Part shown: one piece after another, positions 38,105 through 47,208 of the stretch
How positions within the stretch are numbered: position 1 is the first letter of the stretch
Layout: every line of letters begins with the position of its first letter
Assembly: GCF_000425205.1 (NCBI RefSeq)
Contig: NZ_AULI01000005.1
Span: 186,001 to 250,000, forward strand
Length of the DNA: 64,000 bases
Direction: 5' to 3'
Source of the DNA: Pontibacillus halophilus JSM 076056 = DSM 19796
Lineage (GTDB): Bacteria; Bacillota; Bacilli; Bacillales; BH030062
Notes under the pieces: model-generated
Database searches by the model: none
What the model was told of the DNA's origin: nothing
Seen by the model: the letters and a program-made list of their open reading frames with translations, nothing else
Made by a program: the position numbers and the translations under genes

Positions 38105-39348
38105 AACAAGTAAATGCGGAAGTGATTGGAATTGGTACAGAGCTATTGCTCGGACAAATTGTAAATAGTAACGCTCAGTGGTTATCGTCACAATTGGCTG
38201 ACCTTGGCGTGAATGTACTTTACCATCAAGTAGTAGGTGATAACGAACAACGAATGACAGACGTGTTCGCTCTAGCCGAATCAAGGTCAGATTTAATCAT
38301 TGTTACAGGTGGACTTGGGCCGACAGAAGACGATGCGACAAAACAAGTTGTCGCGAATCTATTGAACAAGTCGCTCTATGTGCATGAAGATACAATGAAG
38401 GAAATTGAAAATTATTATATCCAGAACGGGCTTAGCATGTCGCCAAATAACAAGAAGCAAGCTGAACTTATTGAAGGCTCCACCTTGCTTCCAAATGCTG
38501 CTGGAATGGCACCTGGCGTAGCGATTCATGAGAATGAAACTACATGGGTGCTCTTACCTGGTGTGCCTTCAGAGATGAAGAGCATTATGAATGAAGGAGG
38601 ATTCCAGTTTATTAAGCGTCAAGTTGGAGTAGATGCAACCATCCATTCAAAAATGCTTCGCTTTATTGGGATTGGGGAATCACAACTTGAACATGACCTT
38701 CAAGATTTAATTTCTGGTCAGACTAACCCAACAATTGCCCCATTAGCAGGCAACGGAGAAGTCTCTATCCGGTTGACTTCTAAAGCAGCTACATTGGACG
38801 AAGCGAAAGACATGTTAAGAGAGACAGAAGCAGAGATTGAAAGACGAGTAGGCCAGTACCTGTACGGCAGTGATGATGATACCTTAGAGGCGAAAGTGAT
38901 GGAGTTATTAAAAGAGAAAGGGTACTCCATTAGCTCAGCTGAGAGCTTAACAGGGGGACGATTTATCGACCAACTCATTACAATTCCAGGTGCATCCGAA
39001 ATCACGAAAGGCTCTGTCGTATGTTACGATACAGAAGTGAAAAGTGGCTTACTGGAAGTGCCTCAACTGATCTTGGAAACGCAAGGAGTTGTCTCATCTT
39101 CATGCGCTGAAACGCTAGCAGTAAACGTAGCAGATAAACTCCGTTCAAGTATCGGCATTAGCTTTACTGGCGTAGCTGGACCAAGTGAGCAAGAAGGCCA
39201 ACCAGTTGGGAAAGTGTTTATCGGAATCTATGTAGATGGTGAACTTCCTTATGCGAAAGAATTTCATTTCAATGGCGACCGTGAAGGAATCAGAAATCGC
39301 GCAGTAAAGAAAGGCTTCCAGTTGTTATACCAAATGTTAACTCAATAG
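38101..39348 (+). CDS. cinA: Competence/damage-inducible protein CinA
   Basis: 415 residues. The N-terminal molybdopterin-binding-like domain (1-170) has AEVIGIGTELLLGQIVNSN and VTGGLGPTEDDATKQ; the C-terminal CinA domain (about 255-415) has ISSAESLTGGRF and GISFTGVAGPSEQEG, typical of nicotinamide-nucleotide deamidases (PncC). cinA is next to recA in most Bacillaceae and is co-induced with competence there. It is translationally coupled to pgsA. Confidence 0.95.
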   Translation: MKQVNAEVIGIGTELLLGQIVNSNAQWLSSQLADLGVNVLYHQVVGDNEQRMTDVFALAESRSDLIIVTGGLGPTEDDATKQVVANLLNKSLYVHEDTMKEIENYYIQNGLSMSPNNKKQAELIEGSTLLPNAAGMAPGVAIHENETTWVLLPGVPSEMKSIMNEGGFQFIKRQVGVDATIHSKMLRFIGIGESQLEHDLQDLISGQTNPTIAPLAGNGEVSIRLTSKAATLDEAKDMLRETEAEIERRVGQYLYGSDDDTLEAKVMELLKEKGYSISSAESLTGGRFIDQLITIPGASEITKGSVVCYDTEVKSGLLEVPQLILETQGVVSSSCAETLAVNVADKLRSSIGISFTGVAGPSEQEGQPVGKVFIGIYVDGELPYAKEFHFNGDREGIRNRAVKKGFQLLYQMLTQ

Positions 39349-39441
39349 ACTTTTCTTTTTACTGGATATTTACCCGATGAAACTTGTAAAATCGCTTAAG
39401 AGAAAATGATAATTCCAACATCAACGAATGTGTGGAAAAAG

Positions 39442-39455
39442 GGAACATTTATTCG
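39442..39455 (+). promoter_or_regulatory. LexA (SOS) box of recA
   Basis: GGAACATTTATTCG fits the Bacillus SOS box CGAAC-N4-GTTCG with imperfect ends (GAAC-N4-ATTC). It lies nine bases upstream of the -35 element. Confidence 0.6.
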
Positions 39456-39463
39456 TATTTTTC

Positions 39464-39492
39464 TTGGCAAATGAATCAAAACACGTTATGAT
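39464..39492 (+). promoter_or_regulatory. Sigma-A promoter of recA
   Basis: TTGGCA (39464-39469), 17 bases, TATGAT (39487-39492); start point about 39499 and the GTG start at 39523. Confidence 0.75.
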
Positions 39493-39522
39493 AAGTATAG
39501 ATTATCCTAAGGGGGAAGAAAT

Positions 39523-40569
39523 GTGAGCGATCGTAAACAAGCGCTAGATATGGCGTTAAGACAAATAGAGAAGCAGTTCGGTAAAGGTTCAATTATGAAA
39601 CTAGGTGAACAAGCCGAGCAACGTATTAGTACAGTTCCAAGTGGATCCCTTGCCCTTGACGTAGCATTGGGTGTTGGCGGTTACCCTCGCGGTCGTATTG
39701 TTGAAATTTATGGACCAGAATCCTCTGGTAAGACGACGGTTGCGCTGCATGCGATTGCAGAAGCCCAACAACAAGGCGGTACAGCGGCATTTATTGATGC
39801 TGAGCATGCCCTTGATCCTGTTTACGCAAGAGCGCTTGGTGTAAATATTGAAGAACTATTGCTCTCACAGCCCGATACAGGAGAACAAGCATTAGAAATT
39901 GCAGAAGCGCTTGTTCGAAGCAATGCGGTTGATATGGTCGTAATTGACTCTGTTGCTGCCCTTGTTCCTAAAGCGGAAATTGAGGGTGAAATGGGAGATT
40001 CTCACGTTGGTCTTCAGGCGCGTTTGATGTCTCAAGCTCTTCGTAAGCTTGGTGGCGCGATTAATAAATCGAAGACAACAGCGATCTTTATTAACCAAAT
40101 TCGTGAGAAAGTCGGCGTTATGTTCGGTAACCCTGAAACGACACCAGGTGGACGTGCCCTTAAATTCTACTCTTCTGTTCGCTTAGAAGTTCGTCGTGCA
40201 GAAACGTTGAAGCAAGGAAATGACATGGTCGGAAATAAAACGAAGATTAAAGTTGTGAAGAACAAAGTTGCACCTCCGTTCCGTCAGGCTGAAGTTGACA
40301 TTATGTACGGAGAAGGAATTTCACGCGAGGGAGAACTCCTAGATATCGGCACAGACCTTGATATGGTTACGAAGAGTGGCTCTTGGTATTCCTATGAAGG
40401 AGAACGATTAGGACAAGGTCGTGAGAATGCGAAACAATTCCTTAAAGAAAATCCTGAAACGTATAAAGAAATTCATAGATTGATTCGTGAGCATTATGAA
40501 ATGGATTCAACACCACTTCATGCTCCTCAGGAAGATACTTCAAACGACCAAGACACGCTTGATGTGTAA
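39523..40569 (+). CDS. recA: Recombinase RecA
   Basis: DNA-strand exchange and LexA coprotease, 348 residues, the same length as in B. subtilis. Walker [10 protein letters not shown] at 64-72, DNA-binding loop regions around [16 protein letters not shown] and [18 protein letters not shown], and an acidic C-terminal tail. GTG 39523 follows AAGGGGGAAG. It is a single-gene unit with its own promoter, SOS box and terminator. No intein. Confidence 0.98.
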   Translation: MSDRKQALDMALRQIEKQFGKGSIMKLGEQAEQRISTVPSGSLALDVALGVGGYPRGRIVEIYGPESSGKTTVALHAIAEAQQQGGTAAFIDAEHALDPVYARALGVNIEELLLSQPDTGEQALEIAEALVRSNAVDMVVIDSVAALVPKAEIEGEMGDSHVGLQARLMSQALRKLGGAINKSKTTAIFINQIREKVGVMFGNPETTPGGRALKFYSSVRLEVRRAETLKQGNDMVGNKTKIKVVKNKVAPPFRQAEVDIMYGEGISREGELLDIGTDLDMVTKSGSWYSYEGERLGQGRENAKQFLKENPETYKEIHRLIREHYEMDSTPLHAPQEDTSNDQDTLDV

Positions 40570-40579
40570 GTACTGAGTC

Positions 40580-40612
40580 ATACTTGCTCCTTTATGGGGG
40601 CAAGTATTTTTT
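40580..40612 (+). terminator. Terminator after recA
   Basis: ATACTTGCTCC (40580-40590) pairs with GGGGCAAGTAT (40597-40607), loop TTTATG, followed by T. Confidence 0.9.
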
Positions 40613-40673
40613 CTACATAACAGTAAGGGGTTACATTTTTTGAAGGAAGCGCTTCGAAAGATTTGACCATTCC

Positions 40674-40702
40674 TTGACAATCTTGACAGACAAGCTTAAA
40701 AT
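40674..40702 (+). promoter_or_regulatory. Sigma-A promoter of rny
   Basis: Consensus TTGACA (40674-40679), 17 bases, TAAAAT (40697-40702). Further TTGACC/TTGACA copies lie at 40663, 40683 and 40733; a TATAAT at 40710-40715 is badly spaced from each of them. The rest of the 260-base gap holds no gene. Confidence 0.6.
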
Positions 40703-40829
40703 TAACATGTATAATTTTCATTTTTCTTATTATTGACAAAATGTTTAGACTATTCCCACTAAAAATGAAAATGAAGCATTGTTGATGCCGACACAATGTA
40801 AAAAGTAAATAGCAATAGGAGGTGAATCG

Positions 40830-42392
40830 ATGAATCTATATGTAACCATCATCTCCATTTTGCTTACCTTAATCGTCGGTATTGTTGTTGGTTATCTGAT
40901 TCGGAAATCCATTGCGGAAGCGAAGATTTCAAGTGCTGAGGAGTTAGCGAAGCAAATCGTTGACGAAGGTCATAGAAACGCTGAAGCCGCGAAGAAAGAA
41001 TCTCTACTTGAAGCTAAGGAAGAGAATCATCAGCTTCGACAAGGGGCTGAACAAGAAATTCGTGAGCGCCGCACGGAACTTCAGAAGCAGGAAAGCCGTT
41101 TAATGCAGAGAGAAGAGAATCTGGATCGTAAGAGTGAGACGCTTGATAAGCGCGAGCTTATGTTAGAGAAGAAAGAGGAGTCACTTACAGAAAAACAACA
41201 ACAAATTGAAGAAACGGAAAGCAAAGTGGAACAATTGAAGGAAACACAGCAGTCTGAGCTTGAGCGTATATCAGGCTATACGACCGATCAAGCAAGACAA
41301 GTTATTCTTGAACGCTTAGAAAATGAACTGTCTCATGAAACAGCAGTTATGGTGAAAGAAGCTGAGAATCGTGCGAAAGAGGAAGCAGATAAGAAGGCGA
41401 AGAACATTTTATCCCTTGCTCTTCAACGGACAGCCGCAGACCATGTTGCAGAAACAACCGTTTCTGTCGTTAACTTGCCTAATGATGAGATGAAAGGGCG
41501 TATCATCGGACGTGAGGGACGAAACATTCGTACCCTTGAAACCCTTACAGGAATCGACTTAATTATTGACGATACTCCTGAAGCGGTTATTCTATCTGGA
41601 TTTGATCCGATTCGCCGTGAAACAGCTCGTATTGCACTAGAGAAACTTGTTCAAGACGGGCGTATTCATCCGGCGCGCATTGAAGAAATGGTTGAGAAAT
41701 CGCGTCGTGAAATTGATGAATATATACGTGAAGTTGGAGAAGAGACAACATTCGAAGTGGGCGTCCATGGCCTGCATCCTGACCTTGTTAAGATTATTGG
41801 TCGATTGAAATACCGTACAAGTTACGGTCAGAATGTGTTGAAACACTCTATGGAAGTTGCGTATCTATCTGGTCTATTGGCTGCTGAGCTAGGCGAAGAC
41901 CAGGTGTTGGCCAAACGAGCAGGCTTGCTTCATGACATTGGGAAAGCCATTGACCATGAGGTGGAAGGTAGCCACGTGGAAATTGGCGTTGAATTAGCTA
42001 CGAAATACAAAGAGAATGACACCGTAATCAATGCAATTGCTTCTCACCACGGAGATGAAGAGCCAACTACTATTATTTCCGTTCTTGTTGCAGCCGCGGA
42101 TGCGCTATCTGCAGCTAGACCTGGTGCAAGAAGTGAAACGCTAGAGAACTACATCAAGAGACTTGAGAAGTTAGAAGAGATTTCTGAGTCGTACGATGGT
42201 GTTGAGAAATCCTTTGCCATTCAGGCCGGCCGTGAGGTTCGTATCATGGTTCGTCCAGATGATGTAAATGATTTAGAATCAACGCAGCTCGCTCGTGATA
42301 TTCGTAAGCGAATTGAGGATGAGCTTGATTATCCAGGGCACATTAAAGTGACCGTTGTTCGTGAAACGAGAGCTGTGGAATATGCGAAGTAA
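40830..42392 (+). CDS. rny: Ribonuclease Y
   Basis: Membrane-anchored endoribonuclease that starts decay of many mRNAs. 520 residues: N-terminal membrane helix (about 4-24, [19 protein letters not shown]), long charged coiled coil (about 30-200), KH domain ([19 protein letters not shown]) and HD domain with metal-binding [13 protein letters not shown] follows AGGAGGTGA. Together with pnp and possibly RNase J elsewhere it would form the RNA decay machinery. Confidence 0.97.
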   Translation: MNLYVTIISILLTLIVGIVVGYLIRKSIAEAKISSAEELAKQIVDEGHRNAEAAKKESLLEAKEENHQLRQGAEQEIRERRTELQKQESRLMQREENLDRKSETLDKRELMLEKKEESLTEKQQQIEETESKVEQLKETQQSELERISGYTTDQARQVILERLENELSHETAVMVKEAENRAKEEADKKAKNILSLALQRTAADHVAETTVSVVNLPNDEMKGRIIGREGRNIRTLETLTGIDLIIDDTPEAVILSGFDPIRRETARIALEKLVQDGRIHPARIEEMVEKSRREIDEYIREVGEETTFEVGVHGLHPDLVKIIGRLKYRTSYGQNVLKHSMEVAYLSGLLAAELGEDQVLAKRAGLLHDIGKAIDHEVEGSHVEIGVELATKYKENDTVINAIASHHGDEEPTTIISVLVAAADALSAARPGARSETLENYIKRLEKLEEISESYDGVEKSFAIQAGREVRIMVRPDDVNDLESTQLARDIRKRIEDELDYPGHIKVTVVRETRAVEYAK

Positions 42393-42421
42393 AAAGAAGC
42401 GGTCTTCGGATCGCTTCTTTT
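42393..42421 (+). terminator. Terminator after rny
   Basis: AAGAAGCGGTC pairs with GATCGCTTCTT (to 42419) around a TTCG tetraloop, followed by T. Confidence 0.85.
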
Positions 42422-42524
42422 GTTATGTGCCAATAGGCTCAAGGGATCAATTAAGCTTTTGACATAGGTGCGCCATTGTGTGACACTTATATCTACTTAG
42501 ACGGAAGAAAGGAATTACGAAATT

Positions 42525-43322
42525 ATGAAATTATTGTTTGTAGGAGATATTGTAGGTTCACCAGGAAGAGATATGGTGCAAGAGTATGTACCACGGTTAA
42601 AGAAGAAGTATAACCCACACTTCACTATTATTAACGGAGAGAATGCTGCGTCTGGGAAAGGGATTACTCAGAAGATTTATCGTGAACTCTTAGAGAGTGG
42701 CGCACAAGCAATCACACTTGGAAATCATGCGTGGGATAAACGAGAAATCTTTGATTTTATAGATGATGCTCCCCTAATGGTAAGACCTGCAAATTTCCCG
42801 GAGGACACACCTGGTCAAGGCATTACGTACATTAAAGACGGTGGCATTGAGCTTGCTGTTATTAATCTACAAGGACGTACATTCCTTCCACCACTAGAAG
42901 ACCCGTTCCGTGTTGCGGATGAACTCGTGGAAGAAGCAAAGAAGCGTACGCCTCATATTTTTGTTGATTTCCATGCGGAAGCAACAAGTGAGAAGCAAGC
43001 ATTAGCTTGGTATCTTGATGGTCGTGTCAGCGCTGTAGTCGGGACTCACACCCACGTTCAAACTGCGGACAACCGTGTGCTACCTGGGGGAACAGGTTTT
43101 ATTACTGACGTAGGTATGACTGGCCCTTACGACGGAATATTAGGAACCGACCGCGAAGCTGTCCTTAAGAAATTCTTAACGCAATTGCCTGTACGTTTTG
43201 AAATTCCAAAAAAGGGAAGGACACAATTAAGCGCGGTTATGATTGATGTAGACAAGGCCTCAGGCAAAGCTACCAAGGTGGAACGAATTTTAATTAACGA
43301 TGATCATCCATTTTTTGACTAA
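42525..43322 (+). CDS. ymdB: Metallophosphodiesterase YmdB
   Basis: 2',3'-cyclic-nucleotide phosphodiesterase that affects biofilm and motility decisions in B. subtilis. 265 residues. Metal-binding residues are all seen: D8 (GDIVG), E39 and N40 (GENA), N67 and H68 (LGNHAWD), a later His in DFHAEAT, and two in GTHTHVQT. ATG follows AAAGGA. It sits between rny and spoVS as in B. subtilis and is probably a metalloenzyme with two metal ions. Confidence 0.95.
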   Translation: MKLLFVGDIVGSPGRDMVQEYVPRLKKKYNPHFTIINGENAASGKGITQKIYRELLESGAQAITLGNHAWDKREIFDFIDDAPLMVRPANFPEDTPGQGITYIKDGGIELAVINLQGRTFLPPLEDPFRVADELVEEAKKRTPHIFVDFHAEATSEKQALAWYLDGRVSAVVGTHTHVQTADNRVLPGGTGFITDVGMTGPYDGILGTDREAVLKKFLTQLPVRFEIPKKGRTQLSAVMIDVDKASGKATKVERILINDDHPFFD

Positions 43323-43326
43323 ATGT

Positions 43327-43355
43327 TTGAAGTTTTCTAAAAATTCGTTCATAAT
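43327..43355 (+). promoter_or_regulatory. Promoter upstream of spoVS
   Basis: TTGAAG (43327-43332), 17 bases, CATAAT (43350-43355). Transcripts would begin near 43362, just before an AAGGAGG (43364-43370) that serves no start codon. A well-spaced sigma-H promoter, as known for B. subtilis spoVS, was not found. Confidence 0.45.
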
Positions 43356-43438
43356 AGGTAGATAAGGAGGCATATTCTACGAGCTCCTAGAATAAGATTA
43401 CAATGGAATATTCTTAGCTAATGAAGGAGGAACTAGTA

Positions 43439-43699
43439 GTGGAAATATTAAAAGTTTCAGCAAAATCTAATCCAAACTCTGTAGCAGGCGCACTTGCGAA
43501 CGTACTAAGAGAGCGTGGGACGGCGGAGATACAAGCTATTGGCGCTGGTGCACTGAATCAAGCCGTGAAAGCGGTCGCAATTGCGAGAGGTTTCGTGGCA
43601 CCTAGCGGAGTAGATTTAATTTGTATTCCTGCATTCACAGATATTCTAATTGATAACGAGGAGCGGACAGCGATTAAGCTAATCGTGGAGCCTCGCTAA
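43439..43699 (+). CDS. spoVS: Stage V sporulation protein S
   Basis: 86-residue Alba-like protein needed for normal progress to stage V of sporulation. The sequence is almost identical to the family norm: MEILKVSAKSNPNSVAG, RERGTAEIQAIGAGALNQAV, FVAPSGVDLICIPAFTD. I start at GTG 43439, eight bases after AAGGAGG (43424-43430); an earlier in-frame ATG at 43421 begins before that site. Leader has competing small hairpins (see findings). Confidence 0.97.
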   Translation: MEILKVSAKSNPNSVAGALANVLRERGTAEIQAIGAGALNQAVKAVAIARGFVAPSGVDLICIPAFTDILIDNEERTAIKLIVEPR

Positions 43700-43710
43700 T
43701 CTATCTAACT

Positions 43711-43747
43711 AAGCAACCTGTTTATATAAACAGGTTGCTTCTCATTT
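43711..43747 (+). terminator. Terminator-like palindrome after spoVS
   Basis: A perfect 30-base palindrome, AAGCAACCTGTTTAT and its complement (43711-43740), followed by CTCATTT, a weak T tail. A second hairpin, CTCCGG/CCGGAG (43762-43784), lies before the next gene. Confidence 0.7.
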
Positions 43748-43808
43748 ATAAAGAGATGATGCTCCGGGCAACGTTCTGCCGGAGTATTTCTTATGAGGAG
43801 GGAAGAAC

Positions 43809-44729
43809 GTGTTGATTGATGCGCATTGTGATGCATTACTGAAATTGTGGGAGGATCCCACTCGGTCGTTTGTAGATAGCCCAGCTATTACAGTGAACTA
43901 TGAGAATTGGATGAATAGTCCTGTGAAAGCTCAATGCTTCGCGTTATTCGTTCCACCAGAAGTACCTAGTGGAGAACAGTTTCGTGTTGCTCTAGAGATG
44001 GTAGATTTGTTTTACGACCGTATTATTGCTCCATTCTCGAACATTAAGGTGATTCATACGAAAGAAGACTTACAGCATCTTAAGGAAGGAGAGAGAGGAG
44101 CAATCTTAACCCTTGAAGGTTGTCATCCGATTGGGGACGAACTCATCAGGTTGAAAACCTTACTGAGGCTGGGTGTTAAATCAGTTGGATTGACTTGGAA
44201 TAATGCGAATGCTACAAGCGATGGGATTTTAGAGGAGCGTGGTGCAGGGCTCTCTTCATTTGGCAACAAAGTGGTAGATTTACTTAATGAATATCGGGTA
44301 TGGACAGACGTGTCGCACCTTTCTTACAAAGGATTTTGGGATGTTATGGAGCGTGCGGATTATCCAATGGCCTCTCATTCTAACGTGTATGAGGTAACTT
44401 CGCATCAGAGAAACCTAAATGAAGCACAACTTCATGCACTCATTGGTCAAGATGCTTTTATCGGGGTCACGTTTGTACCAAGCTTCTTAGAGGAAAATGG
44501 TGAAGCGGACCTAACTTCCGTTATGACTCATGTGAATCGGATTATTGAACTTGGAGGCGAGAATGTGCTAGGCTTCGGGTCTGATTTCGATGGGACGGAT
44601 GAAAGAGTCGCTGGACTAACTTCTCCAGTCGATTATGAGGAATTGATGAATCTCGTTCGACAATCTTATTCTGAGGAAACAGCTCAAAAGCTTGGTTATA
44701 AGAATTTCTTAAGATTATTCCCCAGTTAG
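43809..44729 (+). CDS. Membrane-dipeptidase-type peptidase (M19 family)
   Basis: Zinc dipeptidase of the renal-dipeptidase family, 306 residues, TIM-barrel fold. Metal-binding elements: DAHCDAL at the N-terminus, Glu in LTLEGCHP, His in ASHSNVYEV, and SDFDGTD near the C-terminus. No signal peptide is seen, so it is probably cytoplasmic despite the family name. GTG follows GAGGAGGGAA. It lies alone between spoVS and tdh; B. subtilis 168 lacks it at this spot. Confidence 0.88.
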   Translation: MLIDAHCDALLKLWEDPTRSFVDSPAITVNYENWMNSPVKAQCFALFVPPEVPSGEQFRVALEMVDLFYDRIIAPFSNIKVIHTKEDLQHLKEGERGAILTLEGCHPIGDELIRLKTLLRLGVKSVGLTWNNANATSDGILEERGAGLSSFGNKVVDLLNEYRVWTDVSHLSYKGFWDVMERADYPMASHSNVYEVTSHQRNLNEAQLHALIGQDAFIGVTFVPSFLEENGEADLTSVMTHVNRIIELGGENVLGFGSDFDGTDERVAGLTSPVDYEELMNLVRQSYSEETAQKLGYKNFLRLFPS

Positions 44730-44839
44730 GCAATAGTCCGTGTTAGGTGGACACTCTTTTCTTTAATAGTAGAAATTTTATGTGAATTATGATAATAATA
44801 TACGTAGAAGGTTCTTTTATTAGAAAAGGGGTGTACATC

Positions 44840-45919
44840 TTGGATGGAAAAATGAAAGCGGTTTTAAAGAAAGGGGCCACCGAGGGAGCACAATTGGTTG
44901 AAGTGGATGTGCCCACGATAGGGGCTAGAGATGTATTAATTGAAGTTCAAGCAACGTCCATTTGTGGTACGGATGTGCATATTTATAATTGGGATGAGTG
45001 GTCGAAGAGTCGTGTCAAACCACCTTACGTCTTCGGACATGAATTTAGCGGAATTGTGAAAGAAGTTGGCGAGGCTGTGACGCGGGTTGAAGTAGGCGAT
45101 TACGTGAGTGCGGAAACGCATCTAGTCTGTCATACTTGCCCTCAATGTTTAACCGGGAATTACCACATATGTAAGAATACGAAGATTATCGGGGTAGATA
45201 CGAATGGATGTTTCGCGGAGTATGTGGCGCTTCCTGAACAAAATTTGTGGAAGAATCCAAAGAATATGCCAGTCTCCATTGCATCGATTCAAGAGCCCAT
45301 GGGGAATGCTGTACATACCGTGTTAAATGGGGAGGTCGCAGGCAAGTCGGTTGCCATTATTGGCTGTGGGCCAATCGGGCTAATGGCAGTGGGGGTTGCG
45401 AAGGCAGCAGGCGCTTCTCAAGTGCTTGCCTTTGATGTAAACGAGTACCGTTTAGAACTAGCGAGTCAAATGGGCGCCACAGTCCCGATACACTCTGGTG
45501 AATGTGACCCTGTTGAAGAAGCTCTCATTCTGACAGATGGGCATGGGGTTGACGTTGTGTGTGAGATGAGTGGTCATCCAGTAGCGATGGACCAAGGGTT
45601 TAAGATGGTAACGAACGGTGGCAGAGTCTCAATCTTGAGTTTACCTACAACAAGAGTGGATTTAGATATTACGAATGACATTGTATTTAAAGGGATTACC
45701 GTGCAAGGGATTACAGGTCGAAAGATGTATGAGACGTGGCAACAAGTATCGAGGTTGCTTCAATCTGAGCAAGTAGACGTAAAGCCGATCATTACACACC
45801 ATTTGCCGTTAGAAGACTATGAACTTGGCTTTAAGTTAATGAATGAGGGCAAGTGTGGAAAGGTTGTCTTGTATCCGCATGGAGTGCCAACAACTACATC
45901 TGAGGAGGTTGAACGATGA
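44840..45919 (+). CDS. tdh: L-threonine 3-dehydrogenase
   Basis: NAD-dependent oxidation of threonine to 2-amino-3-ketobutyrate. 359 residues of the zinc-dependent MDR family. Catalytic zinc residues in SICGTDVH and GHEFSG, structural-zinc cysteines in CHTCPQC, NAD motif [10 protein letters not shown]. Start TTG 44840 ([12 protein letters not shown]), eight bases after AAAAGGGGTG, matches the B. subtilis N-terminus; the in-frame ATG at 44789 lies far upstream without a ribosome site. Overlaps kbl by four bases. Confidence 0.93.
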   Translation: MDGKMKAVLKKGATEGAQLVEVDVPTIGARDVLIEVQATSICGTDVHIYNWDEWSKSRVKPPYVFGHEFSGIVKEVGEAVTRVEVGDYVSAETHLVCHTCPQCLTGNYHICKNTKIIGVDTNGCFAEYVALPEQNLWKNPKNMPVSIASIQEPMGNAVHTVLNGEVAGKSVAIIGCGPIGLMAVGVAKAAGASQVLAFDVNEYRLELASQMGATVPIHSGECDPVEEALILTDGHGVDVVCEMSGHPVAMDQGFKMVTNGGRVSILSLPTTRVDLDITNDIVFKGITVQGITGRKMYETWQQVSRLLQSEQVDVKPIITHHLPLEDYELGFKLMNEGKCGKVVLYPHGVPTTTSEEVER

Positions 45920-47097
45920 AAGGATTTGAACATTTGCAACGTGAATTAGAAGAAATGAAGGACAACGGGACCTATCGTCAGCTAATTCCGTTAGAAAGCG
46001 AACAAGGCTCTACCGTTACGATCAAAGGAAAAGAGGTCATTCAATTATCCTCAAACAATTACTTGGGATTAACGTCTCATAAAAGGCTAAAGGGAGCGGC
46101 AACAAAAGCAGTGGAACAATATGGTGTTGGAACAGGCTCAGTAAGAACAATTGCTGGGACGTTGACGATGCATGAAGAATACGAGCGAAAGTTAGCAAAG
46201 TTTAAGCACACAGAAGCAGCCCTTGTCTTCCAATCTGGATTCACCACGAATCAAGGCGTGCTTTCATCCATGCTTACAGACGAAGATGTTGTCATTTCGG
46301 ACGAGTTAAACCACGCCTCCATCATTGATGGCATTCGTTTAACGAAATCAGGACGGAAGATTTATAAGCATGTAGATATGGATTCGTTGGAAGAGCAACT
46401 CTTGGCTTCCATGGACTATCGAACCCGCTTAATTGTTACGGATGGTGTGTTCTCGATGGATGGAAATATTGCTCCTTTACCTGCTATTGTAGAACTTGCG
46501 GAGAAATACGATGCGCTTGTGATGGTTGATGACGCTCATGCGAGCGGCGTACTTGGCAAGAATGGCCGCGGCACTGTTAACCATTTTGGATTAGATGGTC
46601 GAGTTCATATTCAAGTAGGGACGTTAAGTAAAGCAATTGGGGTGTTAGGTGGGTATGTGGTCACATCCGAAACGCTTAAGGAATACTTAATCCATAAAGG
46701 GCGTCCTTTCTTGTTCAGTACATCTCATCCGCCTGCAGTAACCGCTGCTTGTGATGCTGCGATTGATGTGTTGCTTGAGGAGCCTCAGTTGATTGAGAAG
46801 TTGTGGGAGAATACGAAGTTCTTTAAAGACGGACTTCAGAAACTAGGTTTTGATACGGGCATCAGTGAAACTCCTATCACGCCAGTTCTTGTAGGAGACG
46901 ATGCGTTAACGCACCGGTTCTCAGATGAATTGTTTAATGAAGGTGTATTTGCTCAAGGGATTGTGTACCCGACTGTGCCGAAGGGAAGTGGTCGAATTCG
47001 GACCATCGTAACTGCAGAGCATTCGAAAGAAGAGCTTGCAACGGCCCTTTCTGCATTTGAACGTGCGGGTAGAAATCTCGGACTGCTGAAAGAGTAA
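45916..47097 (+). CDS. kbl: Glycine C-acetyltransferase (2-amino-3-ketobutyrate CoA ligase)
   Basis: PLP enzyme that splits 2-amino-3-ketobutyrate with CoA to glycine and acetyl-CoA, finishing threonine breakdown after Tdh. 393 residues. PLP-binding Asp in MVDDAHASG (205-206) and Schiff-base lysine K239 in [11 protein letters not shown] overlaps the tdh stop (ATGA) and follows GAGGAGG. Relatives include KAS-forming BioF, but pairing with tdh makes Kbl the best reading. Confidence 0.95.
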   Translation: MKGFEHLQRELEEMKDNGTYRQLIPLESEQGSTVTIKGKEVIQLSSNNYLGLTSHKRLKGAATKAVEQYGVGTGSVRTIAGTLTMHEEYERKLAKFKHTEAALVFQSGFTTNQGVLSSMLTDEDVVISDELNHASIIDGIRLTKSGRKIYKHVDMDSLEEQLLASMDYRTRLIVTDGVFSMDGNIAPLPAIVELAEKYDALVMVDDAHASGVLGKNGRGTVNHFGLDGRVHIQVGTLSKAIGVLGGYVVTSETLKEYLIHKGRPFLFSTSHPPAVTAACDAAIDVLLEEPQLIEKLWENTKFFKDGLQKLGFDTGISETPITPVLVGDDALTHRFSDELFNEGVFAQGIVYPTVPKGSGRIRTIVTAEHSKEELATALSAFERAGRNLGLLKE

Positions 47098-47163
47098 GAA
47101 CCATTTTCCCCTTTTCACCCTAGAACCCTTACCATTATTTTCTTTTCTTTTTAAGGTTGTCCT

Positions 47164-47172
47164 TGCTATAAT
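47164..47172 (+). promoter_or_regulatory. Extended -10 promoter of miaB
   Basis: TGCTATAAT: TG-N followed by a perfect TATAAT (47167-47172); the -35 region near 47144 is T-rich and weak. No strong terminator was seen after kbl. Confidence 0.55.
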
Positions 47173-47208
47173 GTAAGGGTTAGCATGGATGGAAAGGGGT
47201 TCCTACAT

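Noticed and set aside
43365-43393. Sigma-H promoter of spoVS (AGGA ... GAATA)
   Set aside because: The spacing is about three bases too long for the sigma-H consensus.
44789-44839. Longer tdh start at ATG 44789
   Set aside because: No Shine-Dalgarno; the TTG at 44840 has one and matches the B. subtilis N-terminus.
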